Positions 54,341-63,567 of a DNA stretch of 64,000 bases are shown here, in pieces; positions within the stretch are counted from its first letter, which is position 1; every line of letters begins with the position of its first letter. The stretch is from Jannaschia sp. GRR-S6-38 (GTDB lineage: Bacteria > Pseudomonadota > Alphaproteobacteria > Rhodobacterales > Rhodobacteraceae): assembly GCF_029853695.1 (NCBI RefSeq), contig NZ_CP122537.1:1302001-1366000 (forward strand), given 5' to 3'. A program made the translations under genes and the position numbers. Below the pieces are notes generated by a model, which saw only the letters and a program-made list of their open reading frames with translations, searched no databases and was not told the DNA's origin.

Positions 54341-55396
54341 TCAGATGTCGCCGCAGACCGGGCAGTCGGGACGGCGGGCGATCTTGATGCGCCGCGCCTC
54401 GGCATCCAGCCCGTCCCAGATCAGCATCGCGCCCCGCAGCGTCGTGCCGGCGCCGGTGATTTCCTTGATCGTCTCCAGCGCCTGGATCGAGCCGATGATG
54501 CCCGGCAGCGCGCCGACGACCCCGGCCTCGGCGCAGGACGGCGCGAGCCCGTCGGCCGGCGCCTCGGGGAAGATGCAGGCCATGCAGGGCGCACCGCCCG
54601 CCGGGTCCCAGATCGTCACCTGGCCTTCCCATTGCGTGATCGCGCCCGCGACCACGGGCCGGCCCGTCGCCACCGCGGCGCGGTTGACCAGCGCGCGCGT
54701 GGCGAAACTGTCCGAGCCGTCGACCACGAGGTCGTAATCGGCGAACAGCTCCTCGGCGATCTCGTCGGTCAGGCGGCGATTGTAGGGGCGCAGCTCGACA
54801 TGGGGGTTGATCGCGCGCACCGTCTCGCGCGCCGAGAAGGCCTTGGCCACGCCCGAGCGCGCATCGGGGTGGATCACCTGGCGCTGCAGGTTCGACAGCG
54901 ACACCGTGTCGTCGTCGATCACCCCGATCGTGCCGACACCCGCCGCGCCCAGATAGAGCAGCACCGGCGAGCCCAGCCCCCCCGCGCCCACCACCAGGAC
55001 GCGCGCGTCCTTGAGCTTGCGCTGCCCCGGGCCGCCGATCTCGCGCAGGACGATGTGGCGGGCGTAGCGTTCCAGCTCCACCTCCGAGAAGGGGCCCTCG
55101 GTCATGCCCGCGGCGGGGATGTCGCGCGCGGCCTCGACCGCCTCGGCCCGCGCCTTCACCCGGCCCAGCCCCGCGCGATAGACCAGGATCGCGGCGACCA
55201 GCCCGCCCAGCACCAGCCACTGGCCCGGCCCGCCGCCCAGCTGCTCGCGCAGCGGGTGGCCCGGGGGCAGCGCAAACATCACGAAGAGCACCGCGACATA
55301 GAGCAGCCCCAGCATGTAAAGCCGCGCGATCACCGGCGTCTTGAGCCACATGCCCAGGCCCCAGATCGCCGCGCCGACGATGAGAACCAGCATCAT
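54341..55396 (-). CDS. Membrane-anchored ThiF/MoeB-type E1-like adenylyltransferase
   Basis: 351 residues. Unusually, the first ~85 are three hydrophobic helices ([53 protein letters not shown]). The E1 domain follows: [20 protein letters not shown] (ATP loop, ~residue 140), [28 protein letters not shown], the Zn cysteine pairs CMAC and CPVC, and the catalytic Cys in [18 protein letters not shown]. Such enzymes adenylate the C-terminal Gly-Gly of sulfur carriers MoaD or ThiS, of which neither is in the window. The start overlaps dut (ATGA). Confidence 0.88.
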   Translation of the reverse strand: MMLVLIVGAAIWGLGMWLKTPVIARLYMLGLLYVAVLFVMFALPPGHPLREQLGGGPGQWLVLGGLVAAILVYRAGLGRVKARAEAVEAARDIPAAGMTEGPFSEVELERYARHIVLREIGGPGQRKLKDARVLVVGAGGLGSPVLLYLGAAGVGTIGVIDDDTVSLSNLQRQVIHPDARSGVAKAFSARETVRAINPHVELRPYNRRLTDEIAEELFADYDLVVDGSDSFATRALVNRAAVATGRPVVAGAITQWEGQVTIWDPAGGAPCMACIFPEAPADGLAPSCAEAGVVGALPGIIGSIQALETIKEITGAGTTLRGAMLIWDGLDAEARRIKIARRPDCPVCGDI

Positions 55397-55860
55397 GGCG
55401 CGCCCGTCCCCGTCCCGGTCGAGCCGAAGCCCCCCTGCCCGCGGCCCGTCTCCTCCAGCCTGTCGACCGCCTGCCATTCGGCGCGGGCGACGGGGGCCAG
55501 CACCGCCTGCGCGATGCGCATTCCGTGGGTCACCGCGAAGGCCTCTGCGCCGTGATTGATCAGGATCACCCCCAGCGGGCCGCGGTAATCGGCGTCGATC
55601 GTGCCGGGGCTGTTGAGCAGCGTCACCCCGTGTTTCAGCGCCAGCCCGGAACGCGGGCGGAGCTGCAGCTCGTGCCCTTCGGGGATGGCGACATGCAGCC
55701 CAGTCGGGACCAGCGCGCGCGCCCCGGGAGCGAGCGTGATCGTCCGCCCCCCGGTATCGGCGCGCAGATCGGCGCCCGCGGCCTGCGCGGTCTCGTAGCG
55801 CGGCAGAGGCAGGCCGGGATCGGCCCCCTCGGCGCGGGTGGCGCGGATCGTGACGCTCAT
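55393..55860 (-). CDS. dut: dUTP pyrophosphatase (dUTPase)
   Basis: 155-residue trimeric dUTPase that removes dUTP and supplies dUMP for thymidylate. The five motifs are present: [10 protein letters not shown] (motif 1), [20 protein letters not shown] (motifs 2 and 3, with DADYRG), [10 protein letters not shown] (4) and the Gly-rich C-terminal [12 protein letters not shown] (5) that closes on substrate. Its start overlaps coaBC and its end overlaps the E1-like gene by ATGA, so coaBC-dut-moeB-like are translationally coupled. Confidence 0.97.
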   Translation of the reverse strand: MSVTIRATRAEGADPGLPLPRYETAQAAGADLRADTGGRTITLAPGARALVPTGLHVAIPEGHELQLRPRSGLALKHGVTLLNSPGTIDADYRGPLGVILINHGAEAFAVTHGMRIAQAVLAPVARAEWQAVDRLEETGRGQGGFGSTGTGTGAP

Positions 55861-57047
55861 GCCAACGCCTCGGCGATGCGGGCGGCGAGGCGGCGCGCGG
55901 TCTCGGCCTTCGACAGGCGCGGCCAGTCCTCGGCCCCCGCATCGGTGATCAGGGTCACGGCATTCTCGGCCCCGCCCATGATGCCGGTGGCCGGCGAGAC
56001 ATCGTTGGCCACGATCCAGTCGCAGCCCTTGCGGTCGCGCTTGGCGGTGGCATGGGCGGTGACGTCGTCGGTCTCGGCGGCGAAACCCACGACGAGGCGC
56101 GGGCGCGCCTCGGCATGGCTGATCGCGTGCAGAATGTCGGGGTTCTCGGCGAAATCCAGCGCCGGCGTGCCGTCGCGCGTCTTCTTCACCTTCCGGTCGG
56201 CGGCGTTGGCGACATGCCAATCGGCCACGGCGGCGGCCATCACCGCGGCATCGGCCGGCAGCGCGGCCATCGCGGCCTCGTGCATCTGGCGCGCGGTCTC
56301 GACCCGGATCACCTCCACCCCCTCGGGCGGGGCGACGCTGGCCGGGCCTGTGACGAAGCTGACCCGCGCGCCCAGGTCGCGCAGCGCCGCGGCGATGGCC
56401 GTGCCCTGCGCCCCGGAGGAGCGGTTGGCGATGTAGCGCACCGGGTCGATCGGCTCATGCGTGGGGCCCGAGGTGACCAGCACGTGGCGCCCCGCGAGCG
56501 GGCCATCTGCGAAATGCGCCTCCACCGCGGCCAGGATGTCCGCCACCTCGGCCAGCCGGCCGGGGCCGAATTCGCCGCAGGCCATCGGTCCCTCGACCGG
56601 GCCGACCACCGCGATGCCGTCGGCGCGCAGCGTGGCGAGGTTGCGCTGCGTGGCCGCGTGCTGCCACATCCGCACGTTCATCGCGGGCACGATCATCACC
56701 GGCGTGTCGGTGGCCATCAGCAGCGTCGTGGCCAGATCGTCGGCCAGCCCTGCGGCCATGCGGCCCATCAGGTTGGCGGTGGCCGGGCAGACCAGCACCA
56801 GGTCCGCGGCGCGGCTGAGCTCGATATGGCCCATCTCGGCCTCGTCGGTCAGGTCGAACAGGTCGCGGTAGACCTTGGACGCGGCCAGCGCCGAGACCGA
56901 CAGGGGCGTGACGAATTCCTCGCCCGCGCGGGTCAGCACGGGGGTGACGCGCGCGCCGCGCTCGCGCAGGCGACGGATCAGGTCCAGCGACTTGAAGGCG
57001 GCAATGCCGCCGCCGATCACCAGCAGGATATGTCTGTCGGTCAGCAT
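55857..57047 (-). CDS. coaBC: Bifunctional phosphopantothenoylcysteine decarboxylase / phosphopantothenate-cysteine ligase
   Basis: 396 residues doing two steps of coenzyme A synthesis. N-terminal CoaC flavoprotein domain (residues ~1-180): [20 protein letters not shown], the FMN/His site of [33 protein letters not shown] with the catalytic Asn, and [12 protein letters not shown]-terminal CoaB domain: [50 protein letters not shown] with the catalytic region, and KNPDIL-like [10 protein letters not shown]. Start at 57047 with GGGGACGG upstream. It overlaps dut by ATGA. Confidence 0.95.
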   Translation of the reverse strand: MLTDRHILLVIGGGIAAFKSLDLIRRLRERGARVTPVLTRAGEEFVTPLSVSALAASKVYRDLFDLTDEAEMGHIELSRAADLVLVCPATANLMGRMAAGLADDLATTLLMATDTPVMIVPAMNVRMWQHAATQRNLATLRADGIAVVGPVEGPMACGEFGPGRLAEVADILAAVEAHFADGPLAGRHVLVTSGPTHEPIDPVRYIANRSSGAQGTAIAAALRDLGARVSFVTGPASVAPPEGVEVIRVETARQMHEAAMAALPADAAVMAAAVADWHVANAADRKVKKTRDGTPALDFAENPDILHAISHAEARPRLVVGFAAETDDVTAHATAKRDRKGCDWIVANDVSPATGIMGGAENAVTLITDAGAEDWPRLSKAETARRLAARIAEALA

Positions 57048-57090
57048 GGAACCGTCCCCTCTCGACCGCCTGTCTAGGACGGGCGGGCCG

Positions 57091-57831
57091 TCAGCGGAAG
57101 GCGTCGCAGGGATCGCCGCGCGCGGGCGCGTCGGCGTCGAGGACGAGATCGCCGCCGCCCGGCGGGACGATGCCATCCTCGCCCTGCAGGATCGTGACGA
57201 CCGCGACCTCGGGCCGGACCCGCGCGATGGCGGCCGGGACGCCCCAATCGGCGCGCGCATGGCCGTTCCCGGTGATCAGCACGACCGGCGCGCCGTATCG
57301 GTCCAGCGCCGCGAGCGTCCGGTCGGCGAATTGCGCGTCGAGAGCGCGCTGTCGGGCGACGAAGTCGGGCAGGATCTCCTCAGGCAGGGCGCCGCAATGG
57401 GACGCGGCCTGCAGCGCCTCGCGCGCGGCCTGCTGATCGTCGGGCAGGGCGGCGTCGAGACCGTAGCCGGACAGGTCGTCCGCGGGCCCGGCCGCGCCGA
57501 GGATCGGGGCGTCAGTGGCCGCCATGATCGGGGCGTAATAGGCGATGTCGGGCCAGCCGCTCTCGGCCCAGTCCAGAAGCGGCCCCAGCGTCGCGGCGTC
57601 GCGCGTCACCCCGGGCGTGATCCGCGCGGCCTGGTCCGCGTCGAGCATCTCGAACACGACCGCCGTCGGCGCGATCCGGGTCACGAGCGCCGCCTGCATC
57701 TTGTGGTGGGTCGGATTGTCGTGCTGCTCGCCGATCACGTAGATCTCGGCCGGCGGCAACTCGGGCAGGGTCTGGGCGCCCGCGGCGCCGGCCAGGGCCA
57801 GCGCGACGAGCGCCCCGAAGGCGCCTCTCAC
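57091..57831 (-). CDS. ChaN-family exported protein (predicted heme/iron binding)
   Basis: 246 residues from a GTG overlapping the rpoH2 stop (GTGA). A signal sequence (FGALVALALAGAAGAQ, ~residues 5-20) lacks the lipobox Cys, so a soluble periplasmic form is expected rather than a lipoprotein. The ChaN/COG3016 features are YVIGEQHDNPTHHKMQAALV (the Glu-x-His-x2-Asn-x2-His-His cluster), VVFEMLDADQAARI, and ITGNGHARADWGVP with the C-terminal His. Family members bind heme in pathogens. Translation coupling to a stress sigma factor gene suggests joint expression. Confidence 0.8.
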   Translation of the reverse strand: MRGAFGALVALALAGAAGAQTLPELPPAEIYVIGEQHDNPTHHKMQAALVTRIAPTAVVFEMLDADQAARITPGVTRDAATLGPLLDWAESGWPDIAYYAPIMAATDAPILGAAGPADDLSGYGLDAALPDDQQAAREALQAASHCGALPEEILPDFVARQRALDAQFADRTLAALDRYGAPVVLITGNGHARADWGVPAAIARVRPEVAVVTILQGEDGIVPPGGGDLVLDADAPARGDPCDAFR

Positions 57832-58706
57832 ACGAGGAAGCCCAGCACTTCGCGGGACTGCTTCTCCAGCGACTTGCGCATCTTGGCGAAGGCCGCGGCC
57901 TCCAGCTGGCGCACCCGCTCCTTCGACAGCGACAGCTCGTTGCCAAGGCTCTCCAACGTGCGGGGATCCTCGCGCAGCTTGCGCTCGCGGACGATGAAGC
58001 GCTCGCGGTCGTTGAGCGAGGACAGCGCCGAAAGCAGCCATTCACGCAGCATCGCGTTGTCGTGCTTCAACTCGACATGGCTGTCGGCCTGCTCGGCATC
58101 GTCTTCCAGCGTGTCGATCCACTCGCGGCCTTCCTCGTCCGAGGATTGCGTCGCGTTGAGGCTGAAATCCGAGCCCGAAAGCCGGCCTTCCATCATCTCG
58201 ACATCGTGCAGCGGCACGCCGACTTCCTTGGCAATCATCTCGCGCATGGTCTGGCGGTCGAGGATGCGGCCTTCAGCCAGCGCCTCGCGCTCCAGCCGGG
58301 CCTGCACACGGCGCAGGTTGAAGAAGAGCGATTTTTGCGAGCTGGTCGAGCCGGTGCGGACCATCGACCAGTTGCGCATCACGTAATCCTGGATCGACGC
58401 CTTGATCCACCAGACGGCATAGGTCGAGAAGCGCACGCCCCGGTCGGGGTCGAACTTCTCGGCGGCCTTCATCAGGCCCAGGCCGGCTTCCTGGATCAGG
58501 TCGTTCATCGGCGCGCCGTAGCGCTTGAACTTCGCCGCCATGGAGATAGCTAGCCGCATGTAGGCGGTGATCAGGCGATGCAGGCTTTCCTCGCAGCGCT
58601 CGTCGCGCCAGGCATAGGCGAGACGCAGTTCCGTCTCGGCGTCCAGAAGCTCTGCCTTCATGGCGCGGCGGGACAGGGACATATCTTGATTGAAGTCGAG
58701 TGCCAT
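57828..58706 (-). CDS. rpoH2: RNA polymerase sigma-32 factor, RpoHII-type
   Basis: 292 residues. Region 2 (LHRLITAYMRLAISMAAKFK, GAPMNDLIQEAGLGLMKAAE, RFSTYAVWWIKASIQDYVMR) and region 4 (LSSLNDRERFIVRERKLRED, TLESLGNELSLSKERVRQLE) are sigma-32; the RpoH box QKSLFFNLRRVQ (residues ~124-135) is present. Sequence around region 2.1 differs from RpoHI of Rhodobacter and matches the RpoHII type, which drives singlet-oxygen and oxidative-stress genes. The ChaN-like gene is coupled downstream. A GGAACTT sequence on the same strand at 58801-58795 could be an ECF-sigma -35 box for it. Confidence 0.88.
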   Translation of the reverse strand: MALDFNQDMSLSRRAMKAELLDAETELRLAYAWRDERCEESLHRLITAYMRLAISMAAKFKRYGAPMNDLIQEAGLGLMKAAEKFDPDRGVRFSTYAVWWIKASIQDYVMRNWSMVRTGSTSSQKSLFFNLRRVQARLEREALAEGRILDRQTMREMIAKEVGVPLHDVEMMEGRLSGSDFSLNATQSSDEEGREWIDTLEDDAEQADSHVELKHDNAMLREWLLSALSSLNDRERFIVRERKLREDPRTLESLGNELSLSKERVRQLEAAAFAKMRKSLEKQSREVLGFLV

Positions 58707-58753
58707 CCGGTCGAAACTCCCCGCGGTGATCTGGTCGGTGGCTCGGGCGAGCC

Positions 58754-58781
58754 TTGACAGCCGTTACGCGGCACCTACTGC
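58754..58781 (+). promoter_or_regulatory. Candidate cobU promoter
   Basis: A perfect TTGACA (58754-58759), 16 bases and TACTGC (58776-58781) would start transcription ~20 bases before the cobU ATG. On the opposite strand GGAACTT (58801-58795) faces rpoH2 and may be its ECF-type -35 element; the two promoters would interleave. Confidence 0.5.
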
Positions 58782-58806
58782 GCTCGACGGAAGAAAGTTC
58801 CCTCAC

Positions 58807-59322
58807 ATGGATGTGAAAGACGGTCTGACGCTTGTCCTGGGACATGCCGCCTCCGGAAAATCCGACTGGGCCGAAGCTGCGGTCCGCGCCACCGGCGCCG
58901 CGCCGGTCTATGTCGCGACGGCGCAAGCGCTCGACGCGGAAATGTCGAACAAGATCAAGGCCCATGCGGCGCGCCGCGGCCCCGAATGGCGTCTCGTCGA
59001 GGCACCGCTGGACCTCGCCGCGGCCTGCGAACCGGCCCGCGACGGCGAGGTCTGGCTGATCGATTGTGCGACAATGTGGCTCACCAACAAAATCATGGCC
59101 GATGCGGATTGGCACGAGCCGGCCGAGGCCTGGCTCGCCCATGTCGCGGACAGCCCGGCCGGCTTCGTCGTCGTGTCAAATGACGTAGGCGGCGGGGTCA
59201 CCCCCGACAATTCGCTGGCCCGCCGGTTCCAGCGCGAACAAGGCGCGCTGAACCAGAGGCTCGCCCGGGCGGCCGACCGCGTGGTGCTCGTCACCGCCGG
59301 GCTGGCGCAGCGGCTGAAATGA
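58807..59322 (+). CDS. cobU: Bifunctional adenosylcobinamide kinase / adenosylcobinamide-phosphate guanylyltransferase
   Basis: 171-residue CobU/CobP. The P-loop LVLGHAASGKSDWAEAAV (residues ~8-25), the EAPLDLAAACEP region and VVSNDVGGGVTPDNSLARRF (GTP and cobinamide site) define the family. It phosphorylates adenosylcobinamide and attaches GMP on the way to adenosylcobalamin, the cofactor needed by NrdJ at 7.8 kb. Short leader, no room for a B12 riboswitch. Overlaps the next gene by ATGA. Confidence 0.93.
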   Translation: MDVKDGLTLVLGHAASGKSDWAEAAVRATGAAPVYVATAQALDAEMSNKIKAHAARRGPEWRLVEAPLDLAAACEPARDGEVWLIDCATMWLTNKIMADADWHEPAEAWLAHVADSPAGFVVVSNDVGGGVTPDNSLARRFQREQGALNQRLARAADRVVLVTAGLAQRLK

Positions 59323-59876
59323 CGCGGCTCTGGCTGATCCGGCACGGGCCGACCCATTCGAAGAACCTGGTGGGCTGGACCGACCTGCCCGCCGACCTGT
59401 CCGACCGCGCCGCGCTTGCGCGGTTGTCGGACGCCCTGCCCCACGCCCCCGTCGTCAGCAGCGATCTGCGGCGCGCCACCGCCACCGCCGACGCGATCCA
59501 GGCCGCGCGCCCGCGCCTGCCGCATCAGCCCGCCCTGCGCGAGTTCCATTACGGCGACTGGGAAGACCGCCACTGGTCCGAGATCGAGGAGGCCCGGCTG
59601 CGCCCCTATTTCGAGCGCCCGGGCGCCCATCGCGCCCCGAACGGCGAAAGCTGGAACGACGTGACCGCCCGCGTCCGGGGCGCGCTGGCGCGGCTGGCGG
59701 GCGGGCCCGACCTGATCGTCGTGGCGCATATGGGCGTCATCCTGACGCAATGGGCCGCCGCGACCGGTCGGCCGCCCTATGACGCGCTGGCGCAGAAGAT
59801 CGACAATCTCAGCCTGACGCGGATCGACCTCGCGCCCGACGGCCCCCGCGCGGTCTTCGCCAACCGCCACCCCTGA
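59319..59876 (+). CDS. Histidine phosphatase (probable alpha-ribazole phosphatase CobC-like)
   Basis: 185-residue phosphoglycerate-mutase-like phosphatase. WLIRHGPTHSKN (phosphorylated His in RHG, residues ~6-17), VVSSDLRRATATADAI, REFHYGDWEDRHWSEIE (catalytic Glu) and VAHMGVILTQW (second His) are all intact. Because it is translated by ATGA coupling with cobU, alpha-ribazole-5'-phosphate dephosphorylation for cobalamin lower-ligand assembly is the likely role; sequence alone does not exclude another phosphomonoester. Confidence 0.85.
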   Translation: MTRLWLIRHGPTHSKNLVGWTDLPADLSDRAALARLSDALPHAPVVSSDLRRATATADAIQAARPRLPHQPALREFHYGDWEDRHWSEIEEARLRPYFERPGAHRAPNGESWNDVTARVRGALARLAGGPDLIVVAHMGVILTQWAAATGRPPYDALAQKIDNLSLTRIDLAPDGPRAVFANRHP

Positions 59877-59917
59877 TCGGACTTCCCCAAGGACACGGGC
59901 CGGGCTAGGCCGGATCC

Positions 59918-60787
59918 ATGACATACGAAATGCTCGTCGGCGATTGCGCCTATTCCTCCTGGAGCCTGCGGGGCTGGCTCCTCTTCGACGCCTTCGGCCT
60001 GCCGGTGCGGCTGCACCATGTGCGGATGTATTCCGACGATTTTGCCGCCGCCCTCACCGACTGGCCGCCTGCGCGGACCGTCCCGGTCGTGCGCACGCCC
60101 GAGGGCGGGATCTGGTCCGACAGCCTCGCCATCGCCGAGGGGCTGGCCGAGGCGCATCCCCGGGCCGGCCACTGGCCCGCCGACCCCCGCGCCCGCGCGC
60201 TGGCCCGTTCGGTCACCGCCGAGATGCATTCGGGCTTCACCGCGCTGCGCGGCGCCTGCCCGATGAACCTGCGCGTCTTCTGGAAGGGCTTCGCGGCCGA
60301 GGACGGCGTTCGCGCCGATCTCGCCCGGCTGGAGGCGGTCTGGGCCGCCGCCCGCGAAATGGCCGGGGACGGGCCCTGGCTCTTCGGCGCCTATTCGGCG
60401 GCGGATGCCTTCTACGCGCCGGTCGCCATGCGTATCGCGGGCTACGGGCTGCCGGTATCGGAGGCGGCGCGCGCCTATGTCGACGCCCATCTGGCCCACC
60501 CGCCGCTGCGCCGCTGGCGCGCGATGGGCGAGGCGCAGAACCGCACGCTCGACGTCTACGACAAGGGGCTGCCGACCGCCGCCTTCCCAATGCCCGACCG
60601 CATTCCGGCCCGCGCCGTCCCTCAGGGCCCTTCCGTGAATGCCGCCTGCCCCTATTCGGGCAAGCCGGTCGCGCATTTCATGGAGGCCGGCGGCCGCGTC
60701 TGGGGGTTCTGCAACGCCTTCTGCCGCGACAAGACCGTGGCCGACCCCGCCGCCTGGCCCGCCTTCATGGACATTTACGATTCGTAA
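59918..60787 (+). CDS. Glutathione S-transferase fused to a YHS/TRASH-like cysteine domain
   Basis: 289 residues. Residues 1-~205 are a GST: thioredoxin-fold N-domain beginning YEMLVGDCAYSSWSLRGWLL, with DSLAIAEGLAEAHP as glutathione/C-domain hinge, then the helical C-domain to about residue 205. After a linker, residues 243-289 carry CPYSGKPV (Cys244) and GFCNAFCRDK (Cys265, Cys269), the spacing of YHS/TRASH metal-binding modules. GST proteins normally end before this. The fusion suggests metal (Cu, Zn or Fe) sensing or storage tied to glutathione. Follows cobU-cobC by 42 bases. Confidence 0.85.
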   Translation: MTYEMLVGDCAYSSWSLRGWLLFDAFGLPVRLHHVRMYSDDFAAALTDWPPARTVPVVRTPEGGIWSDSLAIAEGLAEAHPRAGHWPADPRARALARSVTAEMHSGFTALRGACPMNLRVFWKGFAAEDGVRADLARLEAVWAAAREMAGDGPWLFGAYSAADAFYAPVAMRIAGYGLPVSEAARAYVDAHLAHPPLRRWRAMGEAQNRTLDVYDKGLPTAAFPMPDRIPARAVPQGPSVNAACPYSGKPVAHFMEAGGRVWGFCNAFCRDKTVADPAAWPAFMDIYDS

Positions 60788-60833
60788 AGGCGCGCCGCGT
60801 TAACCCTTACCCCGCATCACGGGGAACGAGCGC

Positions 60834-62342
60834 ATGCTGGCACGCACCACGACGGTCGCCTTCGAGGGGCTGGAGGCGCGCCCCGTCGAGGTGCAATGCG
60901 CCGTCTCGCCCGGCCTGCCGGGCTTCTCGATCGTCGGCCTCCCCGACAAGGCCGTCTCCGAGGCGCGCGACCGCATCCGCACGGCCCTGTCCGAACTCGG
61001 CATCGCGCTGCCCTCGAAGAAGGTCACCGTGAACCTCTCGCCCGCCGACCTGCCAAAGGAAGGCGCGCATTTCGATCTGCCGATCGCGCTCTGCCTGCTC
61101 GCCGCGCTGGAAATCGTGCCGGGCGACCCGGTCGCGCAGGCCGTCAGCATCGGAGAGATGTCGCTCGATGGCGGGCTGGTCGCGGTGGCGGGCGCCCTGC
61201 CCGCGGCGGTCACGGCCGGGGCGCTCGGGTTTTCGCTCTTCTGCCCGGAGGGCTGCGGGCCGGAGGCGGCCTGGGTCGCCGCGGCCTCGGTCTACGGCGC
61301 GGCCTCGCTCAAGGCGCTGATCGACCACCTGACGGGCAACGCACCGCTGCCCGAGGCGCGCTCGGGCCGGGTCGCGCCCGCGCCGTCGGGTCTCTGCCTG
61401 CGCGACGTGCGCGGGCAGGAACGCGCCAAGCGCGCGCTCGAGATCGCCGCCGCCGGGCGGCACCACCTCTTCATGGTCGGCCCGCCCGGCGCCGGGAAAT
61501 CGATGCTGGCCGCGCGCCTGCCCGGCCTCCTGCCGCCGCTCTCGCCCGCGGAGTCGCTCGAAACCTCGATGATCCACTCGCTGGCCGGCACGCTGGAGGA
61601 AGGCGGCATCCTGCAGGCCCGCCCCTTCCAGGAGCCGCATCACACCGCCTCGGTTCCGGCCATCGTCGGCGGCGGCAAGAAGGCCGGACCGGGGCAGATC
61701 AGCCTCGCGCATAACGGCGTGCTCTTCATGGACGAGCTTCCGGAATTCCCCCGCGCCGTCTTGGAAACCCTGCGCCAGCCGATCGAGACCGGCGAGGTGG
61801 TGATCGCGCGGGCCAATGCGCATGTCCGCTACCCCTGCCGCTTCCTGCTGGTGGCCGCGGCAAATCCCTGCCGCTGCGGGATGCTGTTCGACGCGGGCCG
61901 CGCCTGTTCGCGCGCGCCCAATTGCGGCGAGGATTACATGGGCAAGATCTCGGGCCCGCTGATGGACCGGTTCGACCTGCGGCTCGAAGTGCCCGCCGTC
62001 GAGGTCTCGGACCTGTCGCTGCCGGCCGGGGGCGACAGCTCGGCCGAGGTCGCGGCCCGGGTCGCCACGGCGCGCGAGCGGCAAGCGGCGCGCTATGCCG
62101 GGTCGGACCAGGTGCGGGTCAATGCCGATATCGCGGGCGACGCGCTGATGGAGGTCGCCGCCCCCGACGCCGAGGGGCGCGACATGCTCCTGAAAGCCAC
62201 CGACCGCTTCCGGCTGTCGGCCCGCGGCTATCACCGGGTGCTGAAGGTCGCGCGCACCATCGCCGATCTGAGCGGGGACGCGACCGTGCGGCGGCCCCAT
62301 ATCGCCGAGGCGCTGGGCTACCGGCTGGTCGCGGCGATCTGA
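60834..62342 (+). CDS. comM: ComM/YifB-type Mg-chelatase-like AAA+ ATPase
   Basis: 502 residues. N-terminal Lon-protease-like ChlI fold (residues ~1-180, VQCAVSPGLPGFSIVGLPDK, EARDRIRTALSELGI, KVTVNLSPADLPKEGAHFDL), then AAA+ with the P-loop FMVGPPGAGKSMLAARLPGL (~215-234), Walker B GVLFMDELPEFPRAVLE and the zinc-like CRCG-x10-20-C cluster (NPCRCGMLFDAGRACSRAPN). In other bacteria ComM is a helicase promoting branch migration during natural transformation. Convergent with gshB. Confidence 0.95.
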   Translation: MLARTTTVAFEGLEARPVEVQCAVSPGLPGFSIVGLPDKAVSEARDRIRTALSELGIALPSKKVTVNLSPADLPKEGAHFDLPIALCLLAALEIVPGDPVAQAVSIGEMSLDGGLVAVAGALPAAVTAGALGFSLFCPEGCGPEAAWVAAASVYGAASLKALIDHLTGNAPLPEARSGRVAPAPSGLCLRDVRGQERAKRALEIAAAGRHHLFMVGPPGAGKSMLAARLPGLLPPLSPAESLETSMIHSLAGTLEEGGILQARPFQEPHHTASVPAIVGGGKKAGPGQISLAHNGVLFMDELPEFPRAVLETLRQPIETGEVVIARANAHVRYPCRFLLVAAANPCRCGMLFDAGRACSRAPNCGEDYMGKISGPLMDRFDLRLEVPAVEVSDLSLPAGGDSSAEVAARVATARERQAARYAGSDQVRVNADIAGDALMEVAAPDAEGRDMLLKATDRFRLSARGYHRVLKVARTIADLSGDATVRRPHIAEALGYRLVAAI

Positions 62343-62389
62343 CCCCCGGGGGCCGGACGACGCTCCTTTGTCCCGAAATATCCCGGGGG

Positions 62390-62428
62390 TCGCCGGTGGG
62401 GCGCCATTGGTTCGAGAACCACCGGCGA
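62390..62428. terminator. Nested inverted repeat between convergent comM and gshB
   Basis: TCGCCGGTGG (62390-62399) pairs perfectly with CCACCGGCGA (62419-62428), and TGGTTC-GA-GAACCA (62408-62421) folds inside. Symmetry suits a bidirectional terminator of the comM/gshB pair. No T run, so efficiency is uncertain. Confidence 0.5.
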
Positions 62429-62466
62429 CGGGCTGGCCCCTATCCGGTCGAGCGAAGGCCGCCCGG

Positions 62467-63420
62467 TCAGTCCAGCCGCGCCTCGATCGCCTCCCAGATC
62501 AGCCCCGCGGCATTGGTGCCGTCGAAGCGCTCCAGCTCCTGCAAGCCCGTGGGCGAGGTCACGTTGATCTCGGTCAGCCAGTCGCCGATCACGTCGATGC
62601 CCACGAAGATCTGCCCCGCCTCGCGCAGCCGCGGGCCGATCGCGGCGCAGATCTCGCGGTCGCGATCCGTGAGCGCGATGGGTTCCGGCCGCCCGCCGAC
62701 ATGCAGGTTCGAGCGCGTCTCGCCCTCGGCCGGGACGCGGTTGATCGCGCCCACCGGCTCGCCGTCGACCAGGATGACGCGCTTGTCGCCCTTGGTGACG
62801 GCGGGCAGGTATTTTTGCATGATCAACGGCTCGCGGTTGATCGTCGAGAACAGCTCGTGCAGCGAGGCGAGGTTCGGATCGCCCGACTTGAGGCGGAACA
62901 CGCCCGCCCCGCCATTGCCGTAGAGCGGCTTCAGGATCACGTCCCCGTGCCGGGCGCGAAAGGCGCGCAGCGTGTCGAGGTCGCGGGCCACGATGGTGGG
63001 CGGAGTCAGCTCGGGGAAGTCGAGCACCATCAGCTTCTCGGGCCAGCCGCGCACCCAGGTCGGGTCGTTGACGACCAGCGTCCCGGGATGGACCCGGTCC
63101 AGCAGGTGGGTCGAGGTGATGTAGGACATGTCGAAGGGCGGATCCTGGCGCAGCCAGACCACGTCCATCTCGGTCAGGTCCAGCTCCTCGCGCGCGCCCA
63201 GCGTGACGTGATTGCCCTTCTCGCGGCGCAGCGCCATCGACTGCCCGCGCGCGAGGATCCGGCCCTCGTCATAGGCCAGGTGCTCGGGCTGGTAGTACCA
63301 CAGCGCATGGCCGCGCGCCTGCGCCTCGAGCGCGAGGCGGAAGCTGCTGTCGGCGTCGATATCGACATGCTCGATCGGATCCATCTGGAACGCGACCTTG
63401 AGCGGGGTGGAGCGGGTCAT
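62467..63420 (-). CDS. gshB: Glutathione synthetase
   Basis: 317 residues of the ATP-grasp fold that joins gamma-glutamylcysteine and glycine. [20 protein letters not shown] starts the N-domain; [20 protein letters not shown] and [20 protein letters not shown] (ATP loop region); [20 protein letters not shown] (Gly-rich lid); [19 protein letters not shown] and [20 protein letters not shown] (Mg site). The start at 63420 rather than the ATG three codons earlier is supported by GAGG spacing. Convergent with comM; chaC at 2.4 kb would degrade its product. Confidence 0.97.
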   Translation of the reverse strand: MTRSTPLKVAFQMDPIEHVDIDADSSFRLALEAQARGHALWYYQPEHLAYDEGRILARGQSMALRREKGNHVTLGAREELDLTEMDVVWLRQDPPFDMSYITSTHLLDRVHPGTLVVNDPTWVRGWPEKLMVLDFPELTPPTIVARDLDTLRAFRARHGDVILKPLYGNGGAGVFRLKSGDPNLASLHELFSTINREPLIMQKYLPAVTKGDKRVILVDGEPVGAINRVPAEGETRSNLHVGGRPEPIALTDRDREICAAIGPRLREAGQIFVGIDVIGDWLTEINVTSPTGLQELERFDGTNAAGLIWEAIEARLD

Positions 63421-63567
63421 GGGCGGCATCCTCGGCGCGGGGCTCTGCCCGGCCTAGATGGCGCAACCCATGGCGGGGGGCAATGTCGCGGCGGCGATGC
63501 CGCGGGGGCTCGCCCCGAACGCGGTGCCGCGCGGCGCGACGCCGGGAGCCGCAGGGATGCCGGCGCG

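Noticed and set aside
62405..62432. GGTTCGA-containing palindrome resembling a tRNA T-arm.
   Set aside because: The stem pairing needed for a T-arm around TTCGA fails, and no acceptor or anticodon stem can be built. It is part of an inverted repeat between convergent genes.
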